A stretch of DNA of 52,218 bases. It comes from Rhodospirillales bacterium. Lineage in GTDB: Bacteria; Pseudomonadota; Alphaproteobacteria; Rhodospirillales; JASLQF01. Below are positions 1 through 7,533 of the stretch, piece after piece. Location of the stretch: positions 1-52,218 of the forward strand of contig JASLQF010000060.1 in assembly GCA_030744625.1 (NCBI GenBank), in the 5' to 3' direction. The translations under genes were made by a program, and so were the position numbers. Positions within the stretch are counted from its first letter, which is position 1; each line of letters starts with the position of its first letter. Under the pieces are notes generated by a model. It was not told the origin of the DNA. It did not search any database and saw only the letters and a list, made by a program, of their open reading frames with translations.

Positions 1-11
1 CCCCATGGGTG

Positions 12-102
12 GACCAAATCAGGCCTCCGCGGCGTTGCCGCTTCTTGCCGATGCGCCGGCATCGCCGGCGAAGCGGCGCCTTGCGGCCTTCCTGATTTGG
101 TC
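12..102. repeat. imperfect inverted repeat, about 90 bp
   Basis: The outer 12-base arms (GACCAAATCAGG at 12-23 and its exact complement at 91-102) are a perfect inverted repeat. The centre (about 48-70) is a second near-palindrome built from CGATGCGCCGGCATCG. The whole segment could fold into one long, interrupted hairpin. It lies just downstream of the stop codon of the small minus-strand gene at 138-449, so it could terminate that transcript. It could equally be a dispersed palindromic element. No T-tract is obvious. Confidence 0.5.
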
Positions 103-137
103 TCATCACAACCGCCTCCAGTTATTCGGATAGGCTC

Positions 138-449
138 TTAACCCAGGTCGGCGCGGGCGATGCCGTTGAGCGCCTCGATCTGGTCCTTGGGCTCTCCGAC
201 GGCCGCCTGGCGCGCCGAATCGACGAGGCGCAGCAATTCCTCCTTGGCCTCGCCGATGGTGGTCACGGAGAGCGGTTCCTGGTTGTAGCGTTCGCGGAAG
301 TGCTGGGCGGCGCCGGCCAGCAGGCCGAAGAAAGCGGCATGCTGGGGCTGGTCCGCCATGCCCCGCTCGCAGTCATGGATGAACTCCTCGAACGCCCCCA
401 GGCCCGGCGCCCTTTCGCTCAACGCCTCGCGCAAGTCCTCCAACGTCAT
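138..449 (-). CDS. small conserved-looking protein of unknown function
   Basis: This is a 103-residue acidic, helix-rich soluble protein with no signal peptide or membrane segment. I do not recognise the family. The start at 449 is preferred over an in-frame ATG at 464 because a GGAGG lies 8 bases before it. The protein has runs of charged and hydrophobic residues typical of a small helical bundle, and one Cys. It is divergent from the XRE regulator at 709-1593, and the 260 bp between them hold four copies of a 12-bp repeat, so the regulator may control it. That link is inferred from position only. Confidence 0.6.
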   Translation of the reverse strand: MTLEDLREALSERAPGLGAFEEFIHDCERGMADQPQHAAFFGLLAGAAQHFRERYNQEPLSVTTIGEAKEELLRLVDSARQAAVGEPKDQIEALNGIARADLG

Positions 450-519
450 CGCCGGAACCTCCAATGCATGACGGTTTGCCCCAACCGGCCGGCGTCATTT
501 TCGCGCCCCGCGCCACAGG

Positions 520-567
520 GATACACGTAGCGATACACGTAGCGATACACGTAGCGATATACGTAGC
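520..567. repeat. four tandem 12-bp repeats, possible operator
   Basis: Units of GATACACGTAGC start at 520, 532 and 544, and a fourth copy with one change (GATATACGTAGC) starts at 556. A decayed fifth unit follows at 568. They sit in the divergent intergenic region between the small gene (start 449) and the XRE regulator (start 709). Tandem units about one helical turn long look like a cooperative binding site. The adjacent XRE protein is the natural candidate ligand, but a simple slippage repeat cannot be excluded. Confidence 0.7.
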
Positions 568-708
568 GACACACCTATAGCATGCCCGCCGACGCCATTG
601 GGACTGGAATCGTGGGCCGAAGGACGGCAACAATGTTAAGGTTCGTTGGCGCACCTGTGGCGCCACCGGTGCGCATCCGCGGCGCGCAAGACAACACGTG
701 GACCGGAT

Positions 709-1593
709 ATGCCTTTCCGATTCGAGGAAATAGGACAGCGCCTGCGCGCCTACAGGATGGGCTCGGGCCTCGGCGCCGAGGAGATCGCCCAGCGCCTCGG
801 TATCTCGCGCGCCGCCCTCTACCGCTATGAAAAGGGCGAACTCGCCAAGATCGAGACCATCGCCAAGCTCTCCGATCTCCTCGGGGTCTCCGTTCCCTCG
901 CTGCTCGGCGTCGGCGTGGAGTACGCGGCGAGCGCCCTCAGCTTCTTCGAGCGCATGCGCCAGATCGAGGAAAACGCCGAGCACATCATCGTGCTCTTCG
1001 GTCCCATCTCGTACCTGTTGACCTCGGATGAATACGACGAAACCCTGGCCCAGGTACTGAAGGAGAGCATCCCCGAGGACATCGAGGATGCCGCCAGGGC
1101 CCATGCCGAGGTCGACGAGCTCATGGGCGTGCTGCGCCAGCGCAAGGAAGCCTACCGGCAACGCCGCCCCAGCCTGGTCAGCCTCATCGCCGCCGGGGAG
1201 CTGGAGCGCTTCCTCGCCCACGGCCTTCTCGGCGCCCGTACCCTGGGCGAAGTGCAACGCACCGAACGCCGCGCCATGGCGCGGCGCGAGGCGGCCCACA
1301 TCATCGGCCGCATGTCGGACGAGCCGATCGGCGTGCAGATCGGCGTCGTCGAGGACACCCTGCCCAACACCAGCTTCCAGATATTCCGCCAAGGCGAGCG
1401 CTCGTTCGTCGCCGTCAGCCCCTTCCGCCTGGGCGAACAACCCAACGTGCGCGTCGGCGTCGCCATGATCACCTCGGCCCCCGAAGCCCTCAGCCTCCAC
1501 GAAGAGGTCGCCGCCGCCCTGTGGCGCCGGGCGCTGAAGGGCCGCCAAGCCGCCGACTTCGTGCGCCGCCTGCTCGCCGACGCCGAGGGTTAG
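709..1593 (+). CDS. XRE-family transcriptional regulator
   Basis: This 294-residue DNA-binding protein has an N-terminal Cro/C1-type helix-turn-helix (about residues 6-62, including AEEIAQRLGISRAALYRYEKG). The C-terminal effector or oligomerisation domain of about 220 residues is one I cannot assign. It lacks an HExxH motif, so it is not an ImmA/ScfR-type fused regulator. The reading frame extends upstream to 646, but residues before the Met at 709 are low-quality, and homologous HTH proteins begin close to FEEIGQRLR. The C-terminal part (VGVVEDTLPNTSFQIF and following) looks like a small-molecule sensing fold. Its target is probably its own divergent region with the 12-bp repeats, by inference. 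No operon partner follows it. Confidence 0.85.
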   Translation: MPFRFEEIGQRLRAYRMGSGLGAEEIAQRLGISRAALYRYEKGELAKIETIAKLSDLLGVSVPSLLGVGVEYAASALSFFERMRQIEENAEHIIVLFGPISYLLTSDEYDETLAQVLKESIPEDIEDAARAHAEVDELMGVLRQRKEAYRQRRPSLVSLIAAGELERFLAHGLLGARTLGEVQRTERRAMARREAAHIIGRMSDEPIGVQIGVVEDTLPNTSFQIFRQGERSFVAVSPFRLGEQPNVRVGVAMITSAPEALSLHEEVAAALWRRALKGRQAADFVRRLLADAEG

Positions 1594-1657
1594 GACGTGT
1601 CCTCTGACAAGCGCCTGAGATCAAACCTCCACCGGAGCATTCGTCACTTCCGGCTAT

Positions 1658-1735
1658 AGCCACAACCCGAGTTCGGGTGCAAAGCCTGGAAGGTCTTCAA
1701 GACCACGGTGGAAAGCCCTGCCACCCCGTGCCTTT
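1658..1735 (+). ncRNA. structured leader, possible riboswitch-like element
   Basis: Three hairpins can be drawn in the 220-bp leader of the receiver gene. ACCCG/CGGGT (about 1665-1679) is followed at once by GCAAAGCC (1679-1686), then GGTC/GACC (about 1692-1704), then GGTGG/CCACC (about 1707-1724). The GCAAAGCC box following a short stem recalls the conserved core of the cyclic-di-GMP-I (GEMM) riboswitch. However, the tetraloop, its receptor and the 3' stem do not match that consensus well. A further small stem, GACTG/CAGTC (about 1786-1799), sits just before the ribosome binding site. Treat it as a candidate structured RNA only. Confidence 0.3.
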
Positions 1736-1813
1736 ACCGTGGGGCGTCGATGCGGTCATAATCCAAACATGTGATGCCTTGAACCGACTGATTTCAGTCC
1801 GTAAGGAAGCCAC

Positions 1814-2224
1814 ATGGCCGCGGTCGATATGAGCAAGCTTCATGTCCTGGTCGTCGAGGACCAGATATATGTGCGCAACATAATCAAGGAAGCGCTGACG
1901 GTAAGAAATACAGGCAAGATTTCCGCCGTTGCGAATGGGTATGAAGCACTTGCCACCCTGCAGAATGCCGAGCGTAAGGTGGATGTGATTCTTCTCGACC
2001 TGGTGATGCCAAGGCTGAATGGCTACGATTTCATCAAGAAATTGCGTAACGAACTACCACCGTCGCTCTCGGGAACCCCGGTGATTGTCATCAGTGGCCT
2101 CAGAGATAAAGAGGCCCTCGACAAAGTGAAAAAATTGGGCATCGATTTGTTCCTGCTGAAGCCCATAACCGCCGACCATCTGGTAACACGGATCAGTGCG
2201 GCAATGAGGCGTCAGCTTGAATGA
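1814..2224 (+). CDS. stand-alone CheY-like receiver protein
   Basis: This is a single response-regulator receiver domain of 136 residues with no output domain. All phosphorylation-site residues are present: acidic pair E15/D16, phospho-acceptor D62 in LLDLVMP, S94 (Ser/Thr switch position) and K116 in LLKP. A stand-alone receiver normally acts by protein-protein contact (motor, phosphorelay or kinase control). No histidine kinase lies nearby, so its partner is unknown. A TAAGGAAG ribosome binding site precedes the ATG. The gene is visibly less GC-rich than its surroundings and sits alone behind a structured leader (1658-1735). Confidence 0.92.
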   Translation: MAAVDMSKLHVLVVEDQIYVRNIIKEALTVRNTGKISAVANGYEALATLQNAERKVDVILLDLVMPRLNGYDFIKKLRNELPPSLSGTPVIVISGLRDKEALDKVKKLGIDLFLLKPITADHLVTRISAAMRRQLE

Positions 2225-2372
2225 GGCTCGGCGCGCCGGCCACACTCCGTAGCGGGGTCGCCAAGGGGTGCGCTATGGGGCCGTAATCGGAACCTTATTT
2301 TATGAGTGCACGACCCAGGACGCCTGAAGGTCAGCGTGACTTGGCGCTGGGGAGCCCGTGAACGTCTCATTT

Positions 2373-2399
2373 TTGAGAATAATTCTTGTCTTTTATACA
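2373..2399 (+). promoter_or_regulatory. candidate promoter for the pyrKD operon
   Basis: In an AT-rich island within otherwise GC-rich DNA, TTGAGA (2373-2378) and TATACA (2394-2399) resemble sigma-70 -35 and -10 boxes. The spacer is short, at 15 bases. A small palindrome TCTCA-N4-TGAGA (2365-2378) overlaps the -35 box and could be an operator. The rest of 2225-2513 shows no gene. The first gene downstream starts at 2514. Confidence 0.35.
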
Positions 2400-2513
2400 A
2401 AAATGGGCATCATGGCTCGAATGGGCCGTTCCCGCGCCGAGAATTAATGGCGCCGCGCGGCCCGCGACAGCATCGCAGATAGAGCCCGCCGCACGGGCTT
2501 GGAGGAGTCGCCT

Positions 2514-3380
2514 GTGACCGCGACAGCCAACAGCGATTCGATGGCGGCAACACCGCCGGCCCCCTTCGCGGCTGCCGAGAACGTTTGTACCGTGGTCTCC
2601 AACCACCCGGTCAACGCGCGCTACAATCACCTGGTGCTGGCCGCGCCGCCCACCGCGCTGACGGCGCGGCCGGGGCAATTCTTCCACCTCTTGTGCGAGG
2701 GGGTGCCGGGCGATCCCGCCTTCCTGCGCCGACCCATGAGCGTCTACCGCCTCCGCCCCGCAGATGGCGCCGATGGCGCAAGTGGCATCGTCGAGTTCCT
2801 CTACAAGGTTGTAGGCGCCGGGACGCGCGCCATGGCGCGCCTCGAGCCCGGGGGGTCCTTCAACATCCTGGGCCCCCTCGGCCAGGGCTTTCATCTGGAC
2901 CCCGGGTGGCGCCACGTGGTCATCGTGGCGCGCGGCGTCGGCCTCGCCACCCTGGCACCCCTGGCCGATATGTGCCGGCGGGCGGGCGTCGGCATCGGCG
3001 CCATCCTGAGCGCCCAGAGCCCCGAACTCATCATGGCCGAGGACGTCATGGAGGCGGTCGGCGCCGAGGTCGTCCGTGTCACCGATACCGAAGGCACCAG
3101 CACGGTAGCCAACGTCGAGCGCCTGGTGCGGGGGCGCATCGCCGAGGGGCGCGCCGACGCCTTGTTCACCTGCGGCTCCAACCGCCTGCTCATGCTGTTG
3201 CAGAAGATCGCCCGCCAGGAGGGCATCCCCGGCCAGGTCGCCCTGGAACAGCAGATGGCGTGCGGCCTCGGCATGTGCGTCTGTTGCGTGCGCCAGGTGC
3301 GGCGCGGCGGCCAGACCCTGGACCTCAGGGTGTGCCGCGAAGGCCCCGTCTTCGAGCTCGAGGAGCCGGTGTCGTGGTAG
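2514..3380 (+). CDS. pyrK: dihydroorotate dehydrogenase electron-transfer subunit PyrK
   Basis: The protein has 288 residues. It carries an FAD/NAD-binding ferredoxin reductase-type module followed by a C-terminal [2Fe-2S] motif CGLGMCVCC with a fourth Cys 14 residues on, the arrangement typical of PyrK. It passes electrons between NAD(H) and the FMN of PyrD in the heterotetrameric class 1B enzyme in the cytoplasm. The GTG at 2514 is chosen because GGAGGAG lies 6 bases before it; a TTG at 2499 is in frame. It overlaps pyrD by 7 bp. Class 1B DHODs are unusual in Proteobacteria, which mostly use the quinone-linked class 2 enzyme. Because it is NAD-linked, the pair can run toward orotate reduction. 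Confidence 0.9.
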   Translation: MTATANSDSMAATPPAPFAAAENVCTVVSNHPVNARYNHLVLAAPPTALTARPGQFFHLLCEGVPGDPAFLRRPMSVYRLRPADGADGASGIVEFLYKVVGAGTRAMARLEPGGSFNILGPLGQGFHLDPGWRHVVIVARGVGLATLAPLADMCRRAGVGIGAILSAQSPELIMAEDVMEAVGAEVVRVTDTEGTSTVANVERLVRGRIAEGRADALFTCGSNRLLMLLQKIARQEGIPGQVALEQQMACGLGMCVCCVRQVRRGGQTLDLRVCREGPVFELEEPVSW

Positions 3381-4309
3381 ACCTTTCCGTGCAACTCGGC
3401 GGCCTCACCCTGGCCAACCCCATAATGCCGGCGTCCGGCACCTTTTCCCCCGACATCGCGGACGTCATCGACCCCAACCGCCTGGGCGCCCTGGTCACCA
3501 AGAGCACCACCCTTGGCTTCCGCGCCGGCAACCCGACGCCACGGGTCAGCGAGACCGCCGACGGCATGCTCAACTCGATCGGCCTCCCGAGCCAGGGCAT
3601 CGACGCCTTCATCGGCGAAGTCATCCCAAAATACCGGCGTTTCACGCCACCGCTGGTGGCCAGCGTCTCGGCCGACACGCCCGACGAGTTCGTCACCATC
3701 TGCGAGAAGGTGTCGATTCCGGCGGTCGACGCCATCGAGGTCAACATCTCGTGCCCCAACCTGGAGGAAGGCGGGCGCGCCTACGCCATGCGCGCCGAAT
3801 CGACCCTATCGGTGATGCGCCGGGTGCGCGCGTGCTCGGACAAGCCGCTGTGGGCCAAGCTGACACCCAACACCGGCGAGATCGCCAACGTCGCCCGCGC
3901 CGCCGAGGAAGGCGGCGCCGACGCGCTGGTGGTGGCCAACACGGTGCTCGCCATGGCCATCGACACCGAAACCCGGCGCCCCCGGCTGGGCAACGTGATG
4001 GGCGGTCTTTCGGGGCCGGCCATCAAGCCCATCGTCGTCGGCATGGTGTACCAATCGGCCAAGGCGGTGGGTATTCCGGTGATCGGCTGCGGCGGCATCA
4101 TGGGCACCGACGACGTGGTGGAATACATGCTGGCCGGGGCCGCCGCCGTACAGGTCGGCACGAAGACCTTCCTAAATCCTACCGCCATGCTTACCATCAT
4201 CGAGGAGCTTGAGGCATTGTGCGCGGCCAAGGGCATTAATTCGGTCAGCGAGTTCACCGGCGCCGTGGTGGTGGAGCCGGAAGAGGAAGGGCTTCCTCTG
4301 TTCGCGTGA
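3374..4309 (+). CDS. pyrD: dihydroorotate dehydrogenase class 1B catalytic subunit
   Basis: This 311-residue FMN TIM-barrel enzyme interconverts dihydroorotate and orotate. Family features seen are NPIMPASGTF near the N-terminus, the active-site stretch NISCPNLEEGG with the catalytic Cys that marks class 1 (class 2 has Ser), the AKLTPN strand, and the C-terminal phosphate-binding segments IGCGGIMG and AAAVQVGT. The GTG start at 3374 lies inside the end of pyrK, so translation is probably coupled. The M20-family carbamoylase begins 10 bp after its stop. Together with PyrK it should be NAD-linked and reversible, which fits either orotate synthesis or orotate breakdown. Confidence 0.92.
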   Translation: MVDLSVQLGGLTLANPIMPASGTFSPDIADVIDPNRLGALVTKSTTLGFRAGNPTPRVSETADGMLNSIGLPSQGIDAFIGEVIPKYRRFTPPLVASVSADTPDEFVTICEKVSIPAVDAIEVNISCPNLEEGGRAYAMRAESTLSVMRRVRACSDKPLWAKLTPNTGEIANVARAAEEGGADALVVANTVLAMAIDTETRRPRLGNVMGGLSGPAIKPIVVGMVYQSAKAVGIPVIGCGGIMGTDDVVEYMLAGAAAVQVGTKTFLNPTAMLTIIEELEALCAAKGINSVSEFTGAVVVEPEEEGLPLFA

Positions 4310-4319
4310 GGATAGGAAA

Positions 4320-5642
4320 ATGACGGCGAAAATCACCTCTTTTCCGGATGCGGCTGGTGTCGGCGGGAGCAAGCCCGCCGCCGAGACCATCGCCGGCTAC
4401 GACCGACTGGCCGGGGAGATATTCCAGCACCTGCGCGAGCTGTCGGCCGACGGTCCCGGCGTTACCCGGCCCTCCTATGGCGACGCCGAGGAAAAGGCGC
4501 TGCACTACATCGCCGGCCTTGCCGAGGCCGAAGGCCTGTCGGTGCGCTGGGACGAGGCGGCGAATTTGGTCGTCACCCTGGACGGCCAGCACGCCGGGCG
4601 CCCCGCCGTCGCCGTCGGCTCGCACCTGGATTCGGTACCCATCGGGGGCAACTTCGATGGGGCGGCCGGGGTCGTCGCCGGGCTCATCAGCCTCATCCAC
4701 ATGAAACGTTCAGGCTTAGTGCCGCCGCGCACCGTCCGCCTCTATGGCTTCCGCGGTGAGGAAAGCGCCTGGTTCGGGGCCTGCTACATCGGCTCGCGGG
4801 CCCTTTTCGGCGAACTCACGGCCGAGGACCTGAAGAGCAGGCACCGCCAAACCGGCGACGCGCTGGAAAGCTACATGGCGAAGGCGGGCGCCGAGGTCGC
4901 GGCCATCGCGTCGGGACGCAAGTTCGTGCGCGCCGAGGACATCGCCGGTTTTATCGAGCTTCACATCGAACAGGGGCCGGTGCTGATCGACCGCAAGCTG
5001 CCGGTCGGCATCGTCACCGGCATCCGCGGCAACATCCGCCACCAGACGGTGGTCTGCCGGGGCGAGGCCGGCCACTCGGGCGCGGTGCCGCGCTGGCTGC
5101 GCCACGACGCGGTGATGGCCGTATCGGACCTGTTGGTGCGCCTCGACGAGCACTGGCGGGTGCTGCTCGAGCGTGGCATCGACCTGGTCATCACGTCGGG
5201 CATCGTCACCACCGACCCGGCCCATCACGCGCTTTCGATCATCCCCGGCGAGGTCAAATTCAGCCTGGAAATCCGCAGCCAGAGCACCGATACCCTGGAG
5301 ACCTTCTACGGCCTGATGCAAGCCGAATGCCGCGCCGTCTCGGCGGCGCGCGGTGTCACCTTCGACTTCGACCGGCGCGTCAACGCGCCGCCCGGACGCA
5401 TCGACGGGGCATGGGTCAACAGGCTGGAGGAGCTCGCCGAGGAACGGTCCATCGCGTGCTGCCGCCTGCCCAGCGGGGCCGGCCACGACGCCGCCGTCAT
5501 GGCCAACGCCGGCATCCCCATCGCCATGATCTTCGTGCGCAACGAGCACGGCTCCCACAACCCCCATGAAAGCATGGCCATAGGCGATTTCATGAAGGGG
5601 GTGGACCTCCTCTACCACGCGCTGACGAAGCCCGTCCTTTGA
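4320..5642 (+). CDS. M20-family Zn-dependent N-carbamoyl hydrolase
   Basis: A 440-residue member of the allantoate amidohydrolase / N-carbamoyl-L-amino acid hydrolase / beta-ureidopropionase group. The bimetal ligands are visible: H102 in SHLDSVPIGG, D113 in NFDGAAG, E147/E148 in RGEES, a His in ELHIEQG, and the C-terminal His in HGSHNPHE. Such enzymes release CO2 and NH3 from carbamoyl-amino acids. Placed between pyrD and pyrC (10 bp after the former, TTGA overlap with the latter), the obvious substrate is N-carbamoyl-L-aspartate (ureidosuccinase role), giving aspartate. That specificity is inferred from context. Beta-ureidopropionate or allantoate remain possible. Confidence 0.88.
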   Translation: MTAKITSFPDAAGVGGSKPAAETIAGYDRLAGEIFQHLRELSADGPGVTRPSYGDAEEKALHYIAGLAEAEGLSVRWDEAANLVVTLDGQHAGRPAVAVGSHLDSVPIGGNFDGAAGVVAGLISLIHMKRSGLVPPRTVRLYGFRGEESAWFGACYIGSRALFGELTAEDLKSRHRQTGDALESYMAKAGAEVAAIASGRKFVRAEDIAGFIELHIEQGPVLIDRKLPVGIVTGIRGNIRHQTVVCRGEAGHSGAVPRWLRHDAVMAVSDLLVRLDEHWRVLLERGIDLVITSGIVTTDPAHHALSIIPGEVKFSLEIRSQSTDTLETFYGLMQAECRAVSAARGVTFDFDRRVNAPPGRIDGAWVNRLEELAEERSIACCRLPSGAGHDAAVMANAGIPIAMIFVRNEHGSHNPHESMAIGDFMKGVDLLYHALTKPVL

Positions 5643-6688
5643 GCGGCGGCCCGCAAATAATCACGCTCCGCCGTCCCGACGACTGGCACCTGCACCTGCG
5701 CGACGGCGCCATGCTGGACACCGTCCTGCCCTACTCCGCCGATTGTTTCGGGCGCGCCATCATCATGCCCAACCTGGTGCCGCCGGTCACCGACACGGCA
5801 ATGGCGCTGGCCTACCGGGAGCGCATTACCCGGGCGCTGCCCGAAGGTGCCAGCTTCCAGCCCCTGATGACCGGCTACCTCACCGACCAGACCGACGCCG
5901 ACGAGATCGAGCGTGGTTACGGCTCGGGCGTCCTCGCCGCCATGAAGCTCTATCCGGCGGGCGCCACCACCCATTCCGACGCCGGGGTAACGGACATGGG
6001 CCGCGTTGGCGGCGTCCTCGCCCGCATGGAGAAGATCGGCATGCCGCTCCTCGTCCACGGCGAGGTGGTGGGCGACGACGTCGACGTCTTCGACCGCGAG
6101 GCGGTGTTCATCGAGCGCGTGCTGGCGCCGACGCTGCAATCCTTTGCCGGCCTCAAGGTGGTCCTCGAGCACGTCACCACCGCCGAAGGCGTCGCCTTCG
6201 TGCGCGACGGGGCCGCCACAATCGGCGCCACCATCACCGCCCACCACCTGATGATCAACCGCAACGCCCTGTTCGCCGGCGGCATCCGCCCCCACATGTA
6301 CTGCCTGCCCGTGGCCAAGCGCGAGCGCCACCGCCTGGCCCTGCGTCAGGCCGCTACCTCGGGCGAGGCGTGTTTCTTCCTGGGCACCGATTCGGCGCCC
6401 CACCCGGCGTCCGACAAGGAAAGCGCCTGCGGCTGCGCCGGCATCTTCTCGGCGCCCGCCGCCATCGGGCTCTACGCCCAGGTGTTCGAGGAAGAGGGCG
6501 CGATCGAGCACCTGGAGGCCTTCGCGTCGCTCAACGGCCCCCGCTTCTACGGCCTGCCCGCCAACGAGGACACCATCACCCTGGAGCGCCGTCCCTGGCC
6601 GGTGCCCGAGCGCCTCGCCGCCGGCCCGGACGAGATAATCCCCTTCGCCGCCGGCGAGGACGTGGCGTGGCGGGTTGTAGAGGAATGA
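5639..6688 (+). CDS. pyrC: dihydroorotase PyrC
   Basis: A 349-residue dihydroorotase of the E. coli PyrC type (same length class), interconverting carbamoyl-aspartate and dihydroorotate. The Zn ligands are clear: H17 and H19 in DWHLHLRDG, carbamylated K103 in AAMKLYPAGATT, His residues in VHGEV and LEHVTT, and the catalytic Asp in GTDSAPHP. The TTG start at 5639 overlaps the stop codon of the carbamoylase by 4 bases and no better start exists, so translational coupling is likely. Its neighbours (PyrK/PyrD upstream, PyrE downstream) place it in pyrimidine metabolism, with direction open. Confidence 0.95.
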   Translation: MSGGPQIITLRRPDDWHLHLRDGAMLDTVLPYSADCFGRAIIMPNLVPPVTDTAMALAYRERITRALPEGASFQPLMTGYLTDQTDADEIERGYGSGVLAAMKLYPAGATTHSDAGVTDMGRVGGVLARMEKIGMPLLVHGEVVGDDVDVFDREAVFIERVLAPTLQSFAGLKVVLEHVTTAEGVAFVRDGAATIGATITAHHLMINRNALFAGGIRPHMYCLPVAKRERHRLALRQAATSGEACFFLGTDSAPHPASDKESACGCAGIFSAPAAIGLYAQVFEEEGAIEHLEAFASLNGPRFYGLPANEDTITLERRPWPVPERLAAGPDEIIPFAAGEDVAWRVVEE

Positions 6689-6816
6689 CCGCCAATCCCG
6701 GCTTTCGAGGGCGCCGGCGCACGAAAGAATTTGTAAGCGCCACGGAATCAGGCTAGACAACCGGTCACCCCCTTGGGGCGCGGTTCCGACCCCGAATTGT
6801 CGATCAAGGCACGCCC

Positions 6817-7515
6817 ATGGACCTCGGTACGTCATTGCCCGAAGACGCCCTCATGGCAAAGACGACGGCCAAGATTCTCCTGGAGATCGAGGCCGCCTAC
6901 TTCAATGTGGAGAAGCCCTTCATCTTCACCTCGGGCTGGGCCAGCCCGGTCTACATCGATTGCCGCAAGCTCATCTCCTTTCCCCGCGCCCGGCGCACCA
7001 TCATCGAATTCTCGGTAGCCAAGATCCTGCGCGGCGCCGGCTTCGAATCCCTGGATGCGGTGGTTGGCGGGGAAACCGCCGGCATTCCCTTTGCCGCCTG
7101 GATCGCCGACCGCCTGCAGCTGCCCATGCTCTACGTGCGCAAGCAGCCCAAGGGGTTCGGCCGCCTGGCGCAAATCGAGGGCGACCTGCACGAGGGGCTG
7201 CGCCTCATCCTCGTCGAGGACCTCACCACCGACGCCAAGAGCAAGGTGAACTTCTGCAAGGCCCTGCGCACGGCCGGCGGCCACGTCAAGCACGCCTTCG
7301 TGGTCTTCCACTACGGCATCTTCCCGCAAAGCCTGGAGACCATGAAGGAGATCGGCGTCAACCTGCACGCGCTGGCCACGTGGTGGGACGTCATCGAGGT
7401 GGCCGAGGAGGAAGGCTACTTCGACGTCCACACCCTCAAGGAAGTGCGCCGCTACATGGAAGACCCGGTGACCTGGTCGCGTGAGCACGGGGGCCTCGCC
7501 GAGTTCTCCTCGTAG
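6817..7515 (+). CDS. pyrE: orotate phosphoribosyltransferase
   Basis: This 232-residue type I phosphoribosyltransferase makes OMP from orotate and PRPP. The PRPP motif [14 protein letters not shown] is at residues 130-143. The orotate-binding N-terminal segment [18 protein letters not shown] (33-50) and flexible-loop residues (VRKQPKGFG) are present. An alternative start is the Met at residue 13 (6853). It lies 128 bp after pyrC on the same strand and 18 bp before the amidohydrolase. The canonical pyrF is not in this operon; the only OMP decarboxylase-like gene in the window (22744-23532) is divergent in sequence. Confidence 0.93.
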   Translation: MDLGTSLPEDALMAKTTAKILLEIEAAYFNVEKPFIFTSGWASPVYIDCRKLISFPRARRTIIEFSVAKILRGAGFESLDAVVGGETAGIPFAAWIADRLQLPMLYVRKQPKGFGRLAQIEGDLHEGLRLILVEDLTTDAKSKVNFCKALRTAGGHVKHAFVVFHYGIFPQSLETMKEIGVNLHALATWWDVIEVAEEEGYFDVHTLKEVRRYMEDPVTWSREHGGLAEFSS

Positions 7516-7533
7516 GCGGAAAACAAAGAATAC

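Noticed and set aside
373-1548. 391-codon minus-strand reading frame over the XRE gene
   Set aside because: It is antisense to a clear HTH regulator and its composition (Gly/Ala/His/Asp-rich) is what the reverse strand of a GC-rich gene gives.
2585-4309. 574-codon frame suggesting a long fusion ending in PyrD
   Set aside because: The first 260 residues are the out-of-frame shadow of pyrK (Arg/Pro/Gly-rich). PyrD starts at the GTG at 3374.
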